A stretch of 26,867 nucleotides of DNA from CAZZKG01 sp964654825 (GTDB taxonomy: Bacteria; Gemmatimonadota; CAZMKB01), in NCBI GenBank assembly GCA_964654825.1, contig CAZZKG010000053.1, forward strand, positions 1 through 26,867. Reading direction: 5' to 3'. The translations under genes and the position numbers were made by a program. The first letter of the stretch is position 1, and each line of letters starts with the position of its first letter. The notes under the pieces were generated by a model. It searched no databases. It was not told the origin of the DNA and saw nothing but the letters and a program-made list of their open reading frames with translations. Below, piece after piece: positions 17,358 to 24,279 of this stretch.

Positions 17358-17457
17358 CGAGAGAAAGGCCGAAACAGAAGAAAAGCCCGCTCCCGGAACC
17401 AGTAAGAGAAACACCTGACGGAGAGTGAGCTTTGCGCGCTTCCAATCATGAGGTGTA

Positions 17458-17553
17458 CTATCTCTTCTTTTTCTTGTGCCTCATCTTGGATGTGAGCTTC
17501 TTGTGCTTGTGCTTTCTGATTTTTTTCTTTCTTTTCTTGACGACACTGCCCAT
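17458..17553 (-). CDS. bS22/AURKAIP1-COX24-like mini ribosomal protein (31 aa)
   Basis: A 31-codon gene encodes a protein starting M-G-S-V-V-K-K-R-K-K-K and ending R-H-K-K-K-K-R, with about two thirds of residues Lys, Arg or His. The M-G-S-V-[IV]-K-K-R-[RK]-K start, the K-H-K-K-L centre and the R-H/V-x-[RK] tail match the tiny COX24/AURKAIP1-domain family, which includes the small-subunit protein bS22 of mycobacteria and mitochondrial mS38. Translation signals are excellent: AAGGAG (17566-17561) seven bases before the ATG, and a promoter directly upstream. The GT2 gene follows on the same strand. A ribosomal role is inferred from family similarity. Confidence 0.88.
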   Translation of the reverse strand: MGSVVKKRKKKIRKHKHKKLTSKMRHKKKKR

Positions 17554-17582
17554 GGTGCTGCTCCTTCACAAATGAACTGCAT

Positions 17583-17611
17583 AATATAACGAATTTTCAC
17601 CTGAAAAGCAA
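17583..17611 (-). promoter_or_regulatory. Promoter of the bS22-like gene
   Basis: On the minus strand, TTGCTT (17611-17606), 17 bp and TATATT (17588-17583) are present. The start near 17576 gives a leader of about 23 nt that carries the AAGGAG ribosome binding site. Confidence 0.65.
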
Positions 17612-17633
17612 ATTGCAGGTGATTGAAATCACC
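17597..17633. promoter_or_regulatory. Nested TCACC/GGTGA inverted repeats over the bS22-like promoter
   Basis: TCACCTG (17597-17603) is the exact inverse of CAGGTGA (17616-17622). A second, perfect inverted repeat GGTGATT-GA-AATCACC occupies 17618-17633. The three half-sites cover the spacer and the area just upstream of the -35 box, a typical place for a repressor or activator. The binding protein is unknown. Confidence 0.5.
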
Positions 17634-17708
17634 GATTTTCCAACTTTGATGCACTCAGGCCGGGGGGACACGGATTTTAACTCATGCCGGTGCAGGCAGG
17701 TTTCCATC

Positions 17709-17737
17709 TTGACGCAGGACTGTCGTCCGGGTAGATT
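17709..17737 (+). promoter_or_regulatory. Promoter for the DUF4389 gene
   Basis: TTGACG (17709-17714), 17 bp and TAGATT (17732-17737) are present. The hexamers are identical to those of the permease promoter at 24181. The start near 17744 leaves about 110 nt of leader, which contains the inverted repeat at 17750-17769. Confidence 0.5.
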
Positions 17738-17749
17738 CCGAGAAAGTTT

Positions 17750-17769
17750 GTCACACCGGCTCCTGTGAC
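17750..17769. repeat. GTCACA/TGTGAC inverted repeat in the DUF4389 leader
   Basis: Perfect 6-bp arms with an 8-bp spacer (17750-17755 and 17764-17769) lie just downstream of the predicted transcription start. The half-sites are those of CRP-type operators in reverse order, so this could be an operator or a small RNA stem. Confidence 0.4.
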
Positions 17770-17852
17770 ATGTTTGATACTTTCCTGCCGGTTAATGACC
17801 TGCGATCCGAAATACTGTGATGAACGAAACCTCACACCCGGGAGGTATGAGC

Positions 17853-18506
17853 ATGGAAGGATCCAACGAGAAGTATCCGGTCAGCCTGGATATCGACTAC
17901 CCGGACCAGGCCGACAGACTTACGACTTTCTTCCGTTTACTCACTGCTATCCCCATTCTCATTATTCTCGGTATGCTGATCGGAGGGGAATGTAACGTTG
18001 ATGCTGCTGATGCATGGAAATACGCCTATCACGGAGGTGGAATCGTGTTCATTCCGACCCTCCTCATGATTGTCATCATGCAGAAATACCCGCGGTGGTG
18101 GTTCGACTGGAACCTCGAGCTTACCAGATTTTCAACCCGGGTATCCTCTTACCTGCTGCTCCTCACGCACGTGTACCCTTCGACGGATGAGAGTCAGGGT
18201 GTCCACATCGATATATCCTACCCCGATGTGAAAAATGACCTCCAGAGGGGGATGCCGCTTGTGAAGTGGCTCCTCGTCGTCCCCCACCTCATCATACTCT
18301 ATTTTCTTTACGTCGCTGTCCTGGTGTGTACGATCATCGGGTGGTTCGCCATACTGTTCACCGGTGCTTACCCCAGATCGTTTTTCGACTTTGTCGTGGG
18401 GGTTATGCGGTGGTCACTCCGGGTGTTTTCGTACGCGATTCTTCTGACGACAGACGATTATCCGCCGTTTCAACTGTTTGACGAGATCCCGAAAGCAGAG
18501 GTGTAA
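17853..18506 (+). CDS. DUF4389 integral membrane protein
   Basis: The 217-residue protein is built from two halves, each beginning with a short beta segment and Y-P-D (S-L-D-I-D-Y-P-D at residue 9 and H-I-D-I-S-Y-P-D at about 125). These are followed by an R-x-L/V-K stretch and transmembrane helices (about four in total), the usual layout of DUF4389. The C-terminal P-R-S-F-F-D-F-V-V-G-V-M-R-W segment is also characteristic. Function is unknown. Two ATGs lie six bases apart; GGAGG (17841-17845) is seven bases from the second, which I use. It is followed 99 bp later by the M16 peptidase pair on the same strand; no hairpin separates them, so read-through is possible. Confidence 0.85.
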   Translation: MEGSNEKYPVSLDIDYPDQADRLTTFFRLLTAIPILIILGMLIGGECNVDAADAWKYAYHGGGIVFIPTLLMIVIMQKYPRWWFDWNLELTRFSTRVSSYLLLLTHVYPSTDESQGVHIDISYPDVKNDLQRGMPLVKWLLVVPHLIILYFLYVAVLVCTIIGWFAILFTGAYPRSFFDFVVGVMRWSLRVFSYAILLTTDDYPPFQLFDEIPKAEV

Positions 18507-18605
18507 CATGTAAAATGAGACGAGCATACCTGATCATGGGAACCGGCTTGACTCTCAGGCAGGCATTTAATTCGTTCAAAAACAGTCAAATTGAGGGAGG
18601 AACGC

Positions 18606-19928
18606 ATGAAAGCTGTGAGCTTCATCTCTTTCTTCCTGTTCTTCACGACACTCCTTTTCGCTAAAACCGGTGTTGAGGATATAAAGACATTCACGTTGAA
18701 GAACGGGATGAAAGTATTCGTCCTCGAAGATCACTCGATACCGAACGCCAATATGTATTTTTTCTTCAGGGTCGGTTCGCGCAACGAGTACCCCGGCATA
18801 ACCGGATTGTCACATTTCTTCGAGCACATGATGTTTAACGGAGCGAAGAAATACGGCCCGAAAATCTTCGACCGAGTAATGGAGGCGAACGGGGGCTCAA
18901 ACAACGCTTACACAACCGAGAACGTCACGGTGTACACGGACTGGTTTCCGAAGAGCGCCATGGAACTCATGTTCGACCTCGAGTCCGACAGGATCGGCAA
19001 CCTGGCACTCGATGACAAAATGGTCGAGAGTGAGAGGGGTGTCGTCCTCTCAGAGCGGACCACGGACCTCGAGAACAGCAACTTGAGCCTCCTGGAGGAA
19101 CAGGTCAAATCGGTCGCGTTCATGGCTCATCCGTACCGGTGGCCGGTGATCGGGTACGAGTCCGACATCAGAAACTGGACGAAGGAGGACCTTCAGGGCT
19201 ATTTCGATACCTACTATGCACCGAACAACGCAGTCGTAGTCATGGTTGGGGATCTGACCGTCAACAAAGTGAAGCGTCTCATGGTTTCGTATTTCGAACC
19301 CATCCCGGCACACGATCCGCCTAGACCGGTCCACGTTGTCGAACCCGAACAGCTCGGCGAAAAGAGACTTACCGTGCACAAGGACGTGACCTCCCCGAAC
19401 ATCATGATTGCTTACCACTCCCCTCAAACAGGATCAGCTGATTACTACGCCATGGATATGCTCAACTCGATCCTCTCGGAAGGGAATTCCTCGAGACTGA
19501 ACAAGGCCCTCGTCGATGAGGAGCAGATAGCGGTCAGTGTTTTTACCTATTACCCGCTCGCTTTCGATCCCAACCTGTTCTACATATATGTCGTGGCGGC
19601 AGCAGGAATCGAAGAAAACGACCTCGAGGCAGCGATATTAGATGAACTGGACAGGATCATCAATGAGGGTGTGACCGAGAAGGAGCTCGAGAAGGTAAAA
19701 AACCGTAAACTTGTCGACTTCTACCACAAAATGGAAACCATTAACGGGAAGGCGAACAACATCGGCACCTATGAACTCTTCTTCGGCGATTATAAGAAGC
19801 TCTTCACAGCCCCTGACGATTACAGGAAAGTCACCACCCTGGACATCCAGCGGGTCGCTGCCGCTTATCTCAGACAGACGAACCGGACCGTGGGCATACT
19901 AAGAAAGAGCTGGGAGAGTGAATCATGA
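18606..19928 (+). CDS. M16 family zinc metallopeptidase, catalytic subunit
   Basis: The 440-residue exported protein has a signal peptide at residues 1-19 (cleavage after LLFA). The inverted zinc motif H70-F-F-E73-H74 is followed by an acidic block with a distal Glu around 143-150 (ESERGVVLSE), the normal M16 spacing. The downstream half keeps the second M16 domain (about 170-430). Such enzymes cleave peptides in a closed clamshell, often as a heterodimer with an inactive partner, which the next gene supplies. GGGAGG five bases upstream fixes the ATG at 18606. The stop overlaps the start of the next gene (ATGA at 19925-19928). Periplasmic peptide degradation is the likely role; the substrate is unknown. 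Confidence 0.92.
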   Translation: MKAVSFISFFLFFTTLLFAKTGVEDIKTFTLKNGMKVFVLEDHSIPNANMYFFFRVGSRNEYPGITGLSHFFEHMMFNGAKKYGPKIFDRVMEANGGSNNAYTTENVTVYTDWFPKSAMELMFDLESDRIGNLALDDKMVESERGVVLSERTTDLENSNLSLLEEQVKSVAFMAHPYRWPVIGYESDIRNWTKEDLQGYFDTYYAPNNAVVVMVGDLTVNKVKRLMVSYFEPIPAHDPPRPVHVVEPEQLGEKRLTVHKDVTSPNIMIAYHSPQTGSADYYAMDMLNSILSEGNSSRLNKALVDEEQIAVSVFTYYPLAFDPNLFYIYVVAAAGIEENDLEAAILDELDRIINEGVTEKELEKVKNRKLVDFYHKMETINGKANNIGTYELFFGDYKKLFTAPDDYRKVTTLDIQRVAAAYLRQTNRTVGILRKSWESES

Positions 19929-21346
19929 ATATCTGGACAGTGAAAACTCGAACCACGGCAGTTCTCCTGCTGTTCGTATTCTGTTTCATGGGAGGGATCG
20001 ACGTATCCGCAGAGCCTTCAGGCGGGGAAGGGTTCACATTACCGCAGTATGACAGGTTTTCCCTGGAAAACGGCCTGACTGTCTACCTTATGGAACAGCA
20101 TGAGGTGCCTCTCATCTATGTAAGCGCCGTTTTCCCGGCCGGCGCCGTCAGGGACGGCGAGAAATACGGCCTTGCATCCCTTACAGCGGATGCAATCCTC
20201 TTCGGATCAGAGCACTACACCAAAGATGAGATCGAAGAGACGCTCGACTTCCTCGGAACCTCTTACGAGACTTCGGCGTCGAGGGAAAAGGGTTCCATTT
20301 CGATGTCTTTTTTGAATCGGGACCGGGACCAAGTCTTCTCTCTCCTGAAGGACATCATCACCTCCCCAACGTTCGACGAGAAGGAATTCGACAAAAGGAA
20401 GAAACGGCTGCTCACCGAACTCGAACAGGCGAGAGAGAGACCGGCGAGTGTCATCGGTTCCTACTTCAACAAGTTCCTGTTCGGGAATCACCCCTATGGG
20501 AACCCCGTTACCGGCACTCGAAAAAGTGTTTCTGATATCACTATCGGCGACGTGAGAGACTTCTACAGATCGAATTACCTGCCGGGAGCCTCCGCCGTCG
20601 CTGTCGTCGGTGACTTCGAGACGAGCGCGATGAAAAAACGGATTGAAACCATGTTCGGCGGCTGGAAGGTAACAGTGGAGCTTTCGATTGATACAACTAC
20701 TCAGATCCCGGACCACGGGCAGAACAGGGTGCTCCTCGTCAACAAGAATGACGCCACCGAGACGCGGTTTAGAATTGGCAGTTTCGGGATCAGAAGAAGT
20801 AACCCAGACTACATCGGTGTTCTGCTGGTAAACACAATTCTGGGAGGCAGGTTCACCTCATGGCTGAACGACGAACTCCGTGTCAATGCCGGACTCACGT
20901 ACGGGGCATTCAGTTTTTTCAGTCCGTACATATACTCCGGGACGTTCACCATAAGCAGCTTCACAAGAACTGAGACGACGGTCGAGGCGATCGATCTCGC
21001 GCTCGAGGTTCTGGACCGTCTCTACGACAGAGGCATCGACGAGGAGACGCTTCGCTCGGCGAAAAATTATCTGAAGGGTCAGTTTCCTCCACAGTATGAG
21101 ACTGCGGGGAGTCTTGCCGAGCTTCTTCTGTCCATGTTCATCTATGGGTTCGACGAATCCTTCATAAACAATTTCGAGAAAGATGTCGACGAGATGACTG
21201 TCGATAAAGCCGCCGCGATAGTACAGAAATATTTTCCGAGTAAAAATCTCCAGTTCGTTCTGATCGGGAAGGCTGACGAAATTCGCGGGAGGGTAGCTAA
21301 GTACGGAGAAATTTCTGAAAGGGAGATCACCGGAGAGGGGTTCTGA
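19925..21346 (+). CDS. M16 family peptidase homologue lacking the zinc motif (partner subunit)
   Basis: The 473-residue protein has a signal segment (about residues 10-29) and the two M16 domains. In place of HXXEH it reads G-L-A-S-L-T-A-D-A-I-L, so it cannot bind catalytic zinc in the usual way. The C-terminal part keeps the substrate-side elements typical of the inactive partner (ELRVNAGLTYGAFSFF around 316-331 and the G-T-F-T-I-S-S-F strand after it). Translational coupling to the upstream active subunit through ATGA suggests equimolar synthesis and a heterodimer, as in other bacterial M16B pairs. GGGAGAG before the ATG serves as ribosome binding site. Confidence 0.9.
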   Translation: MNIWTVKTRTTAVLLLFVFCFMGGIDVSAEPSGGEGFTLPQYDRFSLENGLTVYLMEQHEVPLIYVSAVFPAGAVRDGEKYGLASLTADAILFGSEHYTKDEIEETLDFLGTSYETSASREKGSISMSFLNRDRDQVFSLLKDIITSPTFDEKEFDKRKKRLLTELEQARERPASVIGSYFNKFLFGNHPYGNPVTGTRKSVSDITIGDVRDFYRSNYLPGASAVAVVGDFETSAMKKRIETMFGGWKVTVELSIDTTTQIPDHGQNRVLLVNKNDATETRFRIGSFGIRRSNPDYIGVLLVNTILGGRFTSWLNDELRVNAGLTYGAFSFFSPYIYSGTFTISSFTRTETTVEAIDLALEVLDRLYDRGIDEETLRSAKNYLKGQFPPQYETAGSLAELLLSMFIYGFDESFINNFEKDVDEMTVDKAAAIVQKYFPSKNLQFVLIGKADEIRGRVAKYGEISEREITGEGF

Positions 21347-21392
21347 GGGTACGACCATGGAGTAATCGTTTTTAACCGTGTCGGAGTATGAC

Positions 21393-23195
21393 ATGAAGAT
21401 TGGTGATGAAGATTCTCGATCACTGCAGACCTTTTCTCACTTTACCATAGAACAGGCACCGATTGCGATTTTCTGGATCGATTCCGAGGCCCGGATACAT
21501 CGGGTCAACAAGGCAGTCTGTGATATGCTCGGGTTTTCACGGGATGAGATGCTGACAAAAACCATCCATGATTTCGATCCGAACTTTCCGAGGGAAGAGT
21601 GGCCGGCAGCCTGGGGCAGGATGAAGGCCAGGAGAACAATAAAACTCGAATCACAACATATCACAAAAGACGGACGTCTCATCCCCGTCGAAGTTCTTGG
21701 AAACCTCATCGAAGTGGGAGACAGTGCATATATCTGTGCTTTCGCATATGACCTGACAGAACACAAACTTGCCGAGAAGAGACTTCGTGAAAGTGAGGTA
21801 CGGTACCGGTCACTCTTCCACGCGGCGAGTGATGCAATATTTCTCATGGTGGAAGACCGCTTTGTCGATTGTAATCCCGTCACTCTCGATATGTTCGGCT
21901 GCACCCACGAGGAGATCATCGGACTCACTCCCTTCGACTTCTCACCCGAGACACAACCTGATGGGCAGAATTCCAGGGAGAAGGGTACCAGGTTGATAAA
22001 CCAGGTCCTCAAGGGGAACTCCAGGTTCTTCGAATGGAAACATGTCCGAACTGACGGCACACTTTTCGATGCCGAGGTAAGTCTCACCAGAATGGACTTG
22101 CAGGGTCAACCGTATCTTCTCGCGATTGTTCGTGACATAACTAAGCGAAGAGTCGTGGAAGAGGCGCTCAACCAGGCTTTGAGTCGAGTCGAGGAACTGA
22201 AGGATGAACTGCAGAAGGATAACATCTATCTACGCGAAGAAATCAAACTCGGACACAATTTCGATGAGATCATCAGCCGGAGTGACACACTGACAAGGGT
22301 GCTCCACCAGGTGGAACAGGTTGCATCCACCGATGCCACCGTACTGATTCTGGGAGAGACCGGAACAGGCAAGGAACTCATCGCACGGGCGATCCACAAT
22401 CTGAGCCCCCGACGGGAGAGACCCCTTGTCAAGGTGAACTGCTCCGCCCTGCCACCGACTCTCATCGAGAGTGAGCTTTTCGGTCATGAGAAAGGAGCTT
22501 TCACCGGTGCCTACTCGAGGAAAATCGGAAGATTCGAACTCGCGGACAGAGCGACGATTTTCCTCGATGAAATCGGTGAGCTGCCTCCGGAACTGCAGGC
22601 AAAGCTCCTCCGTGTACTGCAGGAAGGCGAGTTTGAACCGCTCGGGACTTCAAACACGAAAAAAGTTGATGTCAGGTTTATAACGGCAACCAACCGGGAC
22701 CTCCGACAGGCGATCAAGAATGGGAAGTTTCGCAAAGACCTCTATTATCGACTCAGCGTCTTCCCCATCGAAATCCCTCCTCTCCGGGAGAGGAAAGAGG
22801 ACATCCCTCTCCTGGCTCGGCATTTTGCCAGGAAATTCAGCACAAAAACCGGTAAACAAATCGAATCAATCCCTCAGAAAGTTATTGAGACCCTGATGGA
22901 TTATCACTGGCCGGGGAATATCCGGGAAATGGAAAACGTAATCGAACGGGGTGTCATCCTCTCGAGGGGACGGAGCCTGACGATCGAGGACCTCGCGTTC
23001 CGTCCGGAAGTCGGAGATCAGGCCCTACAACCGCCCGACAGTCTTCAGGAGATGGAAAAGGATCACATCCTCCGGGTACTGAGAGAGTGCAACTGGATAA
23101 TCAGTGGCAAGCGCGGAGCCGCCCTGCGGCTGGGCCTCCCTCCCAGCACACTCAGAGACCGAATGAAGAAGCTGGAAATCGAGAAACCGGACTAA
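21393..23195 (+). CDS. PAS-PAS sigma-54-dependent transcriptional activator (Fis-type HTH)
   Basis: The 600-residue regulator has two PAS sensor domains (about 14-126 and 134-252) and a short coiled coil (253-285). Its AAA+ sigma-54 interaction domain (about 290-525) has Walker A G321-E-T-G-T-G-K-E, the sigma-54 contact loop G368-A-F-T-G-A, Walker B I-F-L-D392-E-I-G, and an R-x-D-L-Y-Y-R-L sensor region. A Fis-type helix-turn-helix closes the protein (about 555-597). All residues needed for ATP-driven open-complex formation are present, and there is no receiver domain, so the PAS domains are the likely input. GGAG six bases upstream supports the ATG at 21393; a GTG at 21378 is an alternative. 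Immediately downstream are paired palindromes and a -24/-12 promoter for the thioredoxin-like gene, its likely target. Confidence 0.94.
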   Translation: MKIGDEDSRSLQTFSHFTIEQAPIAIFWIDSEARIHRVNKAVCDMLGFSRDEMLTKTIHDFDPNFPREEWPAAWGRMKARRTIKLESQHITKDGRLIPVEVLGNLIEVGDSAYICAFAYDLTEHKLAEKRLRESEVRYRSLFHAASDAIFLMVEDRFVDCNPVTLDMFGCTHEEIIGLTPFDFSPETQPDGQNSREKGTRLINQVLKGNSRFFEWKHVRTDGTLFDAEVSLTRMDLQGQPYLLAIVRDITKRRVVEEALNQALSRVEELKDELQKDNIYLREEIKLGHNFDEIISRSDTLTRVLHQVEQVASTDATVLILGETGTGKELIARAIHNLSPRRERPLVKVNCSALPPTLIESELFGHEKGAFTGAYSRKIGRFELADRATIFLDEIGELPPELQAKLLRVLQEGEFEPLGTSNTKKVDVRFITATNRDLRQAIKNGKFRKDLYYRLSVFPIEIPPLRERKEDIPLLARHFARKFSTKTGKQIESIPQKVIETLMDYHWPGNIREMENVIERGVILSRGRSLTIEDLAFRPEVGDQALQPPDSLQEMEKDHILRVLRECNWIISGKRGAALRLGLPPSTLRDRMKKLEIEKPD

Positions 23196-23238
23196 TCGAA
23201 AGCACCATCTCGGTCTCTCCAATTCCAACACTTTTTCC

Positions 23239-23291
23239 ACGGTTTACCGTCGGTAAAGACGAATTTTCGTGATTATTGACGGTATACCGTC
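23239..23291. promoter_or_regulatory. Paired ACGGTNTACCGTCG palindromes, likely enhancer (UAS) sites
   Basis: ACGGTTTACCGT at 23239-23250 and ACGGTATACCGT at 23279-23290 differ by one base over a 14-bp match that includes a following CG. Their centres are exactly 40 bp apart, close to four helical turns. The second is a perfect 14-bp palindrome (23278-23291). An overlapping TTTACC-GTC-GGTAAA repeat (23243-23257) may add a third half-site. They lie about 110-165 bp upstream of the predicted sigma-54 start, the usual position for activator binding sites, and 44 bp after the activator gene. Confidence 0.7.
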
Positions 23292-23332
23292 GCCCACCCC
23301 GCTACCTTCCGTTCCGTTGACAACAACAGATA

Positions 23333-23341
23333 TGGTATAAT
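23333..23341 (+). promoter_or_regulatory. Possible extended -10 sigma-70 promoter
   Basis: TGG-TATAAT (23333-23341) is a perfect -10 with the extended TGN. The nearest TTGACA (23317-23322) is only 13 bp upstream, too close for a standard pair. It may give basal transcription of the thioredoxin-like gene, or be coincidental. Confidence 0.4.
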
Positions 23342-23389
23342 CCCCTCCACATCAAAAGGATATGGTAGTTTGTGGATGGATGGGTTATC

Positions 23390-23406
23390 CTGGCACGATA
23401 TTTGTT
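23390..23406 (+). promoter_or_regulatory. Sigma-54 (-24/-12) promoter for the thioredoxin-like gene
   Basis: C-TGGCAC (23390-23396), five bases, then TTGTT (23402-23406) matches the RpoN consensus YTGGCAC-N5-TTGCW at all but one position (T for C in the -12 element). GG and TG have the correct spacing. The start would fall near 23416, about 50 nt before the ATG at 23468. A by-eye scan of both strands for TGGCAC with a suitable -12 found no other match in the window. Confidence 0.75.
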
Positions 23407-23467
23407 CAACAATCCCTTGTGATTGTGCTTTTAAATTGACTCCTGGTGCACGATGTGGGGTATTGTC

Positions 23468-23809
23468 ATGGAGGAAAAATCATACTTCACGACATTAACC
23501 AGCGACAATTTCAGAGCAGAAGTCGTTGAGTGCGATCAGCCGGTCCTGGTAGAATACTGTGCCAGCTGGAGCGGGATGAGATCGATCATGTATCCGATTT
23601 TGAAAGAGCTGGCGGATAGATTTCAGGGAGAATTAAAAATTGCCCTGCTCGACTTCGAGGAGGGCGGTCAAATAGCACAACAGTATGGGTTCTGGAGGGT
23701 CCCCAGGCTCCTTCTTTTCAAAGAGGGGCAAATCGTGGACCAGATTATGGGCACAGTACCGAGATCAGAGCTCGAAAACAGATTGACGACGGCGCTCTCT
23801 ACAGAATGA
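23468..23809 (+). CDS. Thioredoxin-fold protein lacking the CXXC cysteines
   Basis: The 113-residue cytoplasmic protein follows thioredoxin from end to end: N-terminal helix, strand P-V-L-V-E-Y, active-site region, P-I-L-K-E-L-A helix, then the V-P-R-L-L-L-F-K-E-G segment with the cis-proline, and the final helix. At the active site the usual W-C-G-P-C-K is W34-S-G-M-R38-S, so both redox cysteines are gone; one Cys remains three residues earlier (C31). It cannot be a normal disulfide reductase and may act as a binding or chaperone-like module. GTGGGG seven bases before the ATG at 23468 supports this start over the ATG at 23453. It lies behind a sigma-54 promoter and next to a sigma-54 activator. 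Confidence 0.85.
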   Translation: MEEKSYFTTLTSDNFRAEVVECDQPVLVEYCASWSGMRSIMYPILKELADRFQGELKIALLDFEEGGQIAQQYGFWRVPRLLLFKEGQIVDQIMGTVPRSELENRLTTALSTE

Positions 23810-24000
23810 AGGACACCGTTTTCGATCTCGAACACGCAGAACGGTACGCCCGGTTGTTGAAGGGGACAGACCTGTCCTACAGTTTTGAGAGATTCACGTC
23901 TACGTATTTCTGTCCCCTTTTATTATTCCCCTCTCCTGCTTCATTTCGCCTTGTTCTTCACCATCACCCTGCGGGAAAGTCCGTCCCATTTGAAATTTAG
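23806..24000 (+). CDS. Doubtful small ORF coupled to the thioredoxin-like gene, possibly truncated
   Basis: An ATG overlaps the stop of the thioredoxin-like gene (ATGA, 23806-23809) and opens 64 codons. The first 18 residues (MKDTVFDLEHAERYARLL) look protein-like, but from 23860 the frame enters a GGGGACAG inverted repeat, and the remainder is low in coding character. It may be the remnant of a coupled gene cut by a repeat insertion, or chance. Confidence 0.2.
   Translation: MKDTVFDLEHAERYARLLKGTDLSYSFERFTSTYFCPLLLFPSPASFRLVLHHHPAGKSVPFEI
23860..23919. repeat. REP-like inverted repeat with AAGGGGACAGA arms
   Basis: The arms AAGGGGACAGA (23860-23870) and TCTGTCCCCTT (23909-23919) are exact inverses. 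The first arm overlaps a smaller stem, GGACA-GACC-TGTCC. The second arm runs into TTTTATTATT, so the unit could also terminate the thioredoxin-like transcript. The GGGGACAG core resembles bacterial REP-type elements, but no transposase is nearby. Confidence 0.55.
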
Positions 24001-24180
24001 TAGATCATTCCGCACACCTCGAATGGATAGGGGGTCGGTATTCCCCGGGAACTCGAATCCCTGGGAGCAAACTTGTTGCGGATGAGCGGCGGTCGGTCCC
24101 GCAAACCTGCTCGCGTGGCTGGCCGTTCGATCCATCCTCGACCCGATGGAGCGGAGTGGCGCGTCCGCGGTATCTTTTGA
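24001..24180. other. GC-rich intergenic block with internal repeats, no gene seen
   Basis: The region between the REP-like repeat and the permease promoter holds a duplicated GGTCGGT (near 24035 and 24091), two copies of TCCC[CT]GGGA around a CTCGAAT, related GCAAACYTG segments, and partly complementary flanks (GAATGGAT near 24021, ATCCATCC near 24130). On the minus strand part of it resembles a tRNA T-arm but lacks the required G53-C61 pair and a matching acceptor stem. Open frames here do not look coding. Confidence 0.4.
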
Positions 24181-24209
24181 TTGACGGCGGCATGCCCTGC
24201 CAGTAGATT
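24181..24209 (+). promoter_or_regulatory. Promoter for the permease gene
   Basis: TTGACG (24181-24186), 17 bp and TAGATT (24204-24209) are present, about 64 nt upstream of the chosen start once the +1 near 24216 is assumed. The same hexamers occur at 17709-17737. Confidence 0.5.
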
Positions 24210-24279
24210 TAATTCAAGTCGTACCCGTCCGACGGAAACACCTGGATCAAAAACATGTAACGAGCTGACCCTGTTGCTT

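Noticed and set aside
23317..23341. TTGACA/TATAAT as a standard sigma-70 promoter
   Set aside because: The spacer is only 13 bp; kept only as a possible extended -10 element.
24030..24150. tRNA gene on the minus strand
   Set aside because: A T-loop-like TTCGAGT is present, but the closing pair is A-T rather than G-C and no acceptor or anticodon arms fit.
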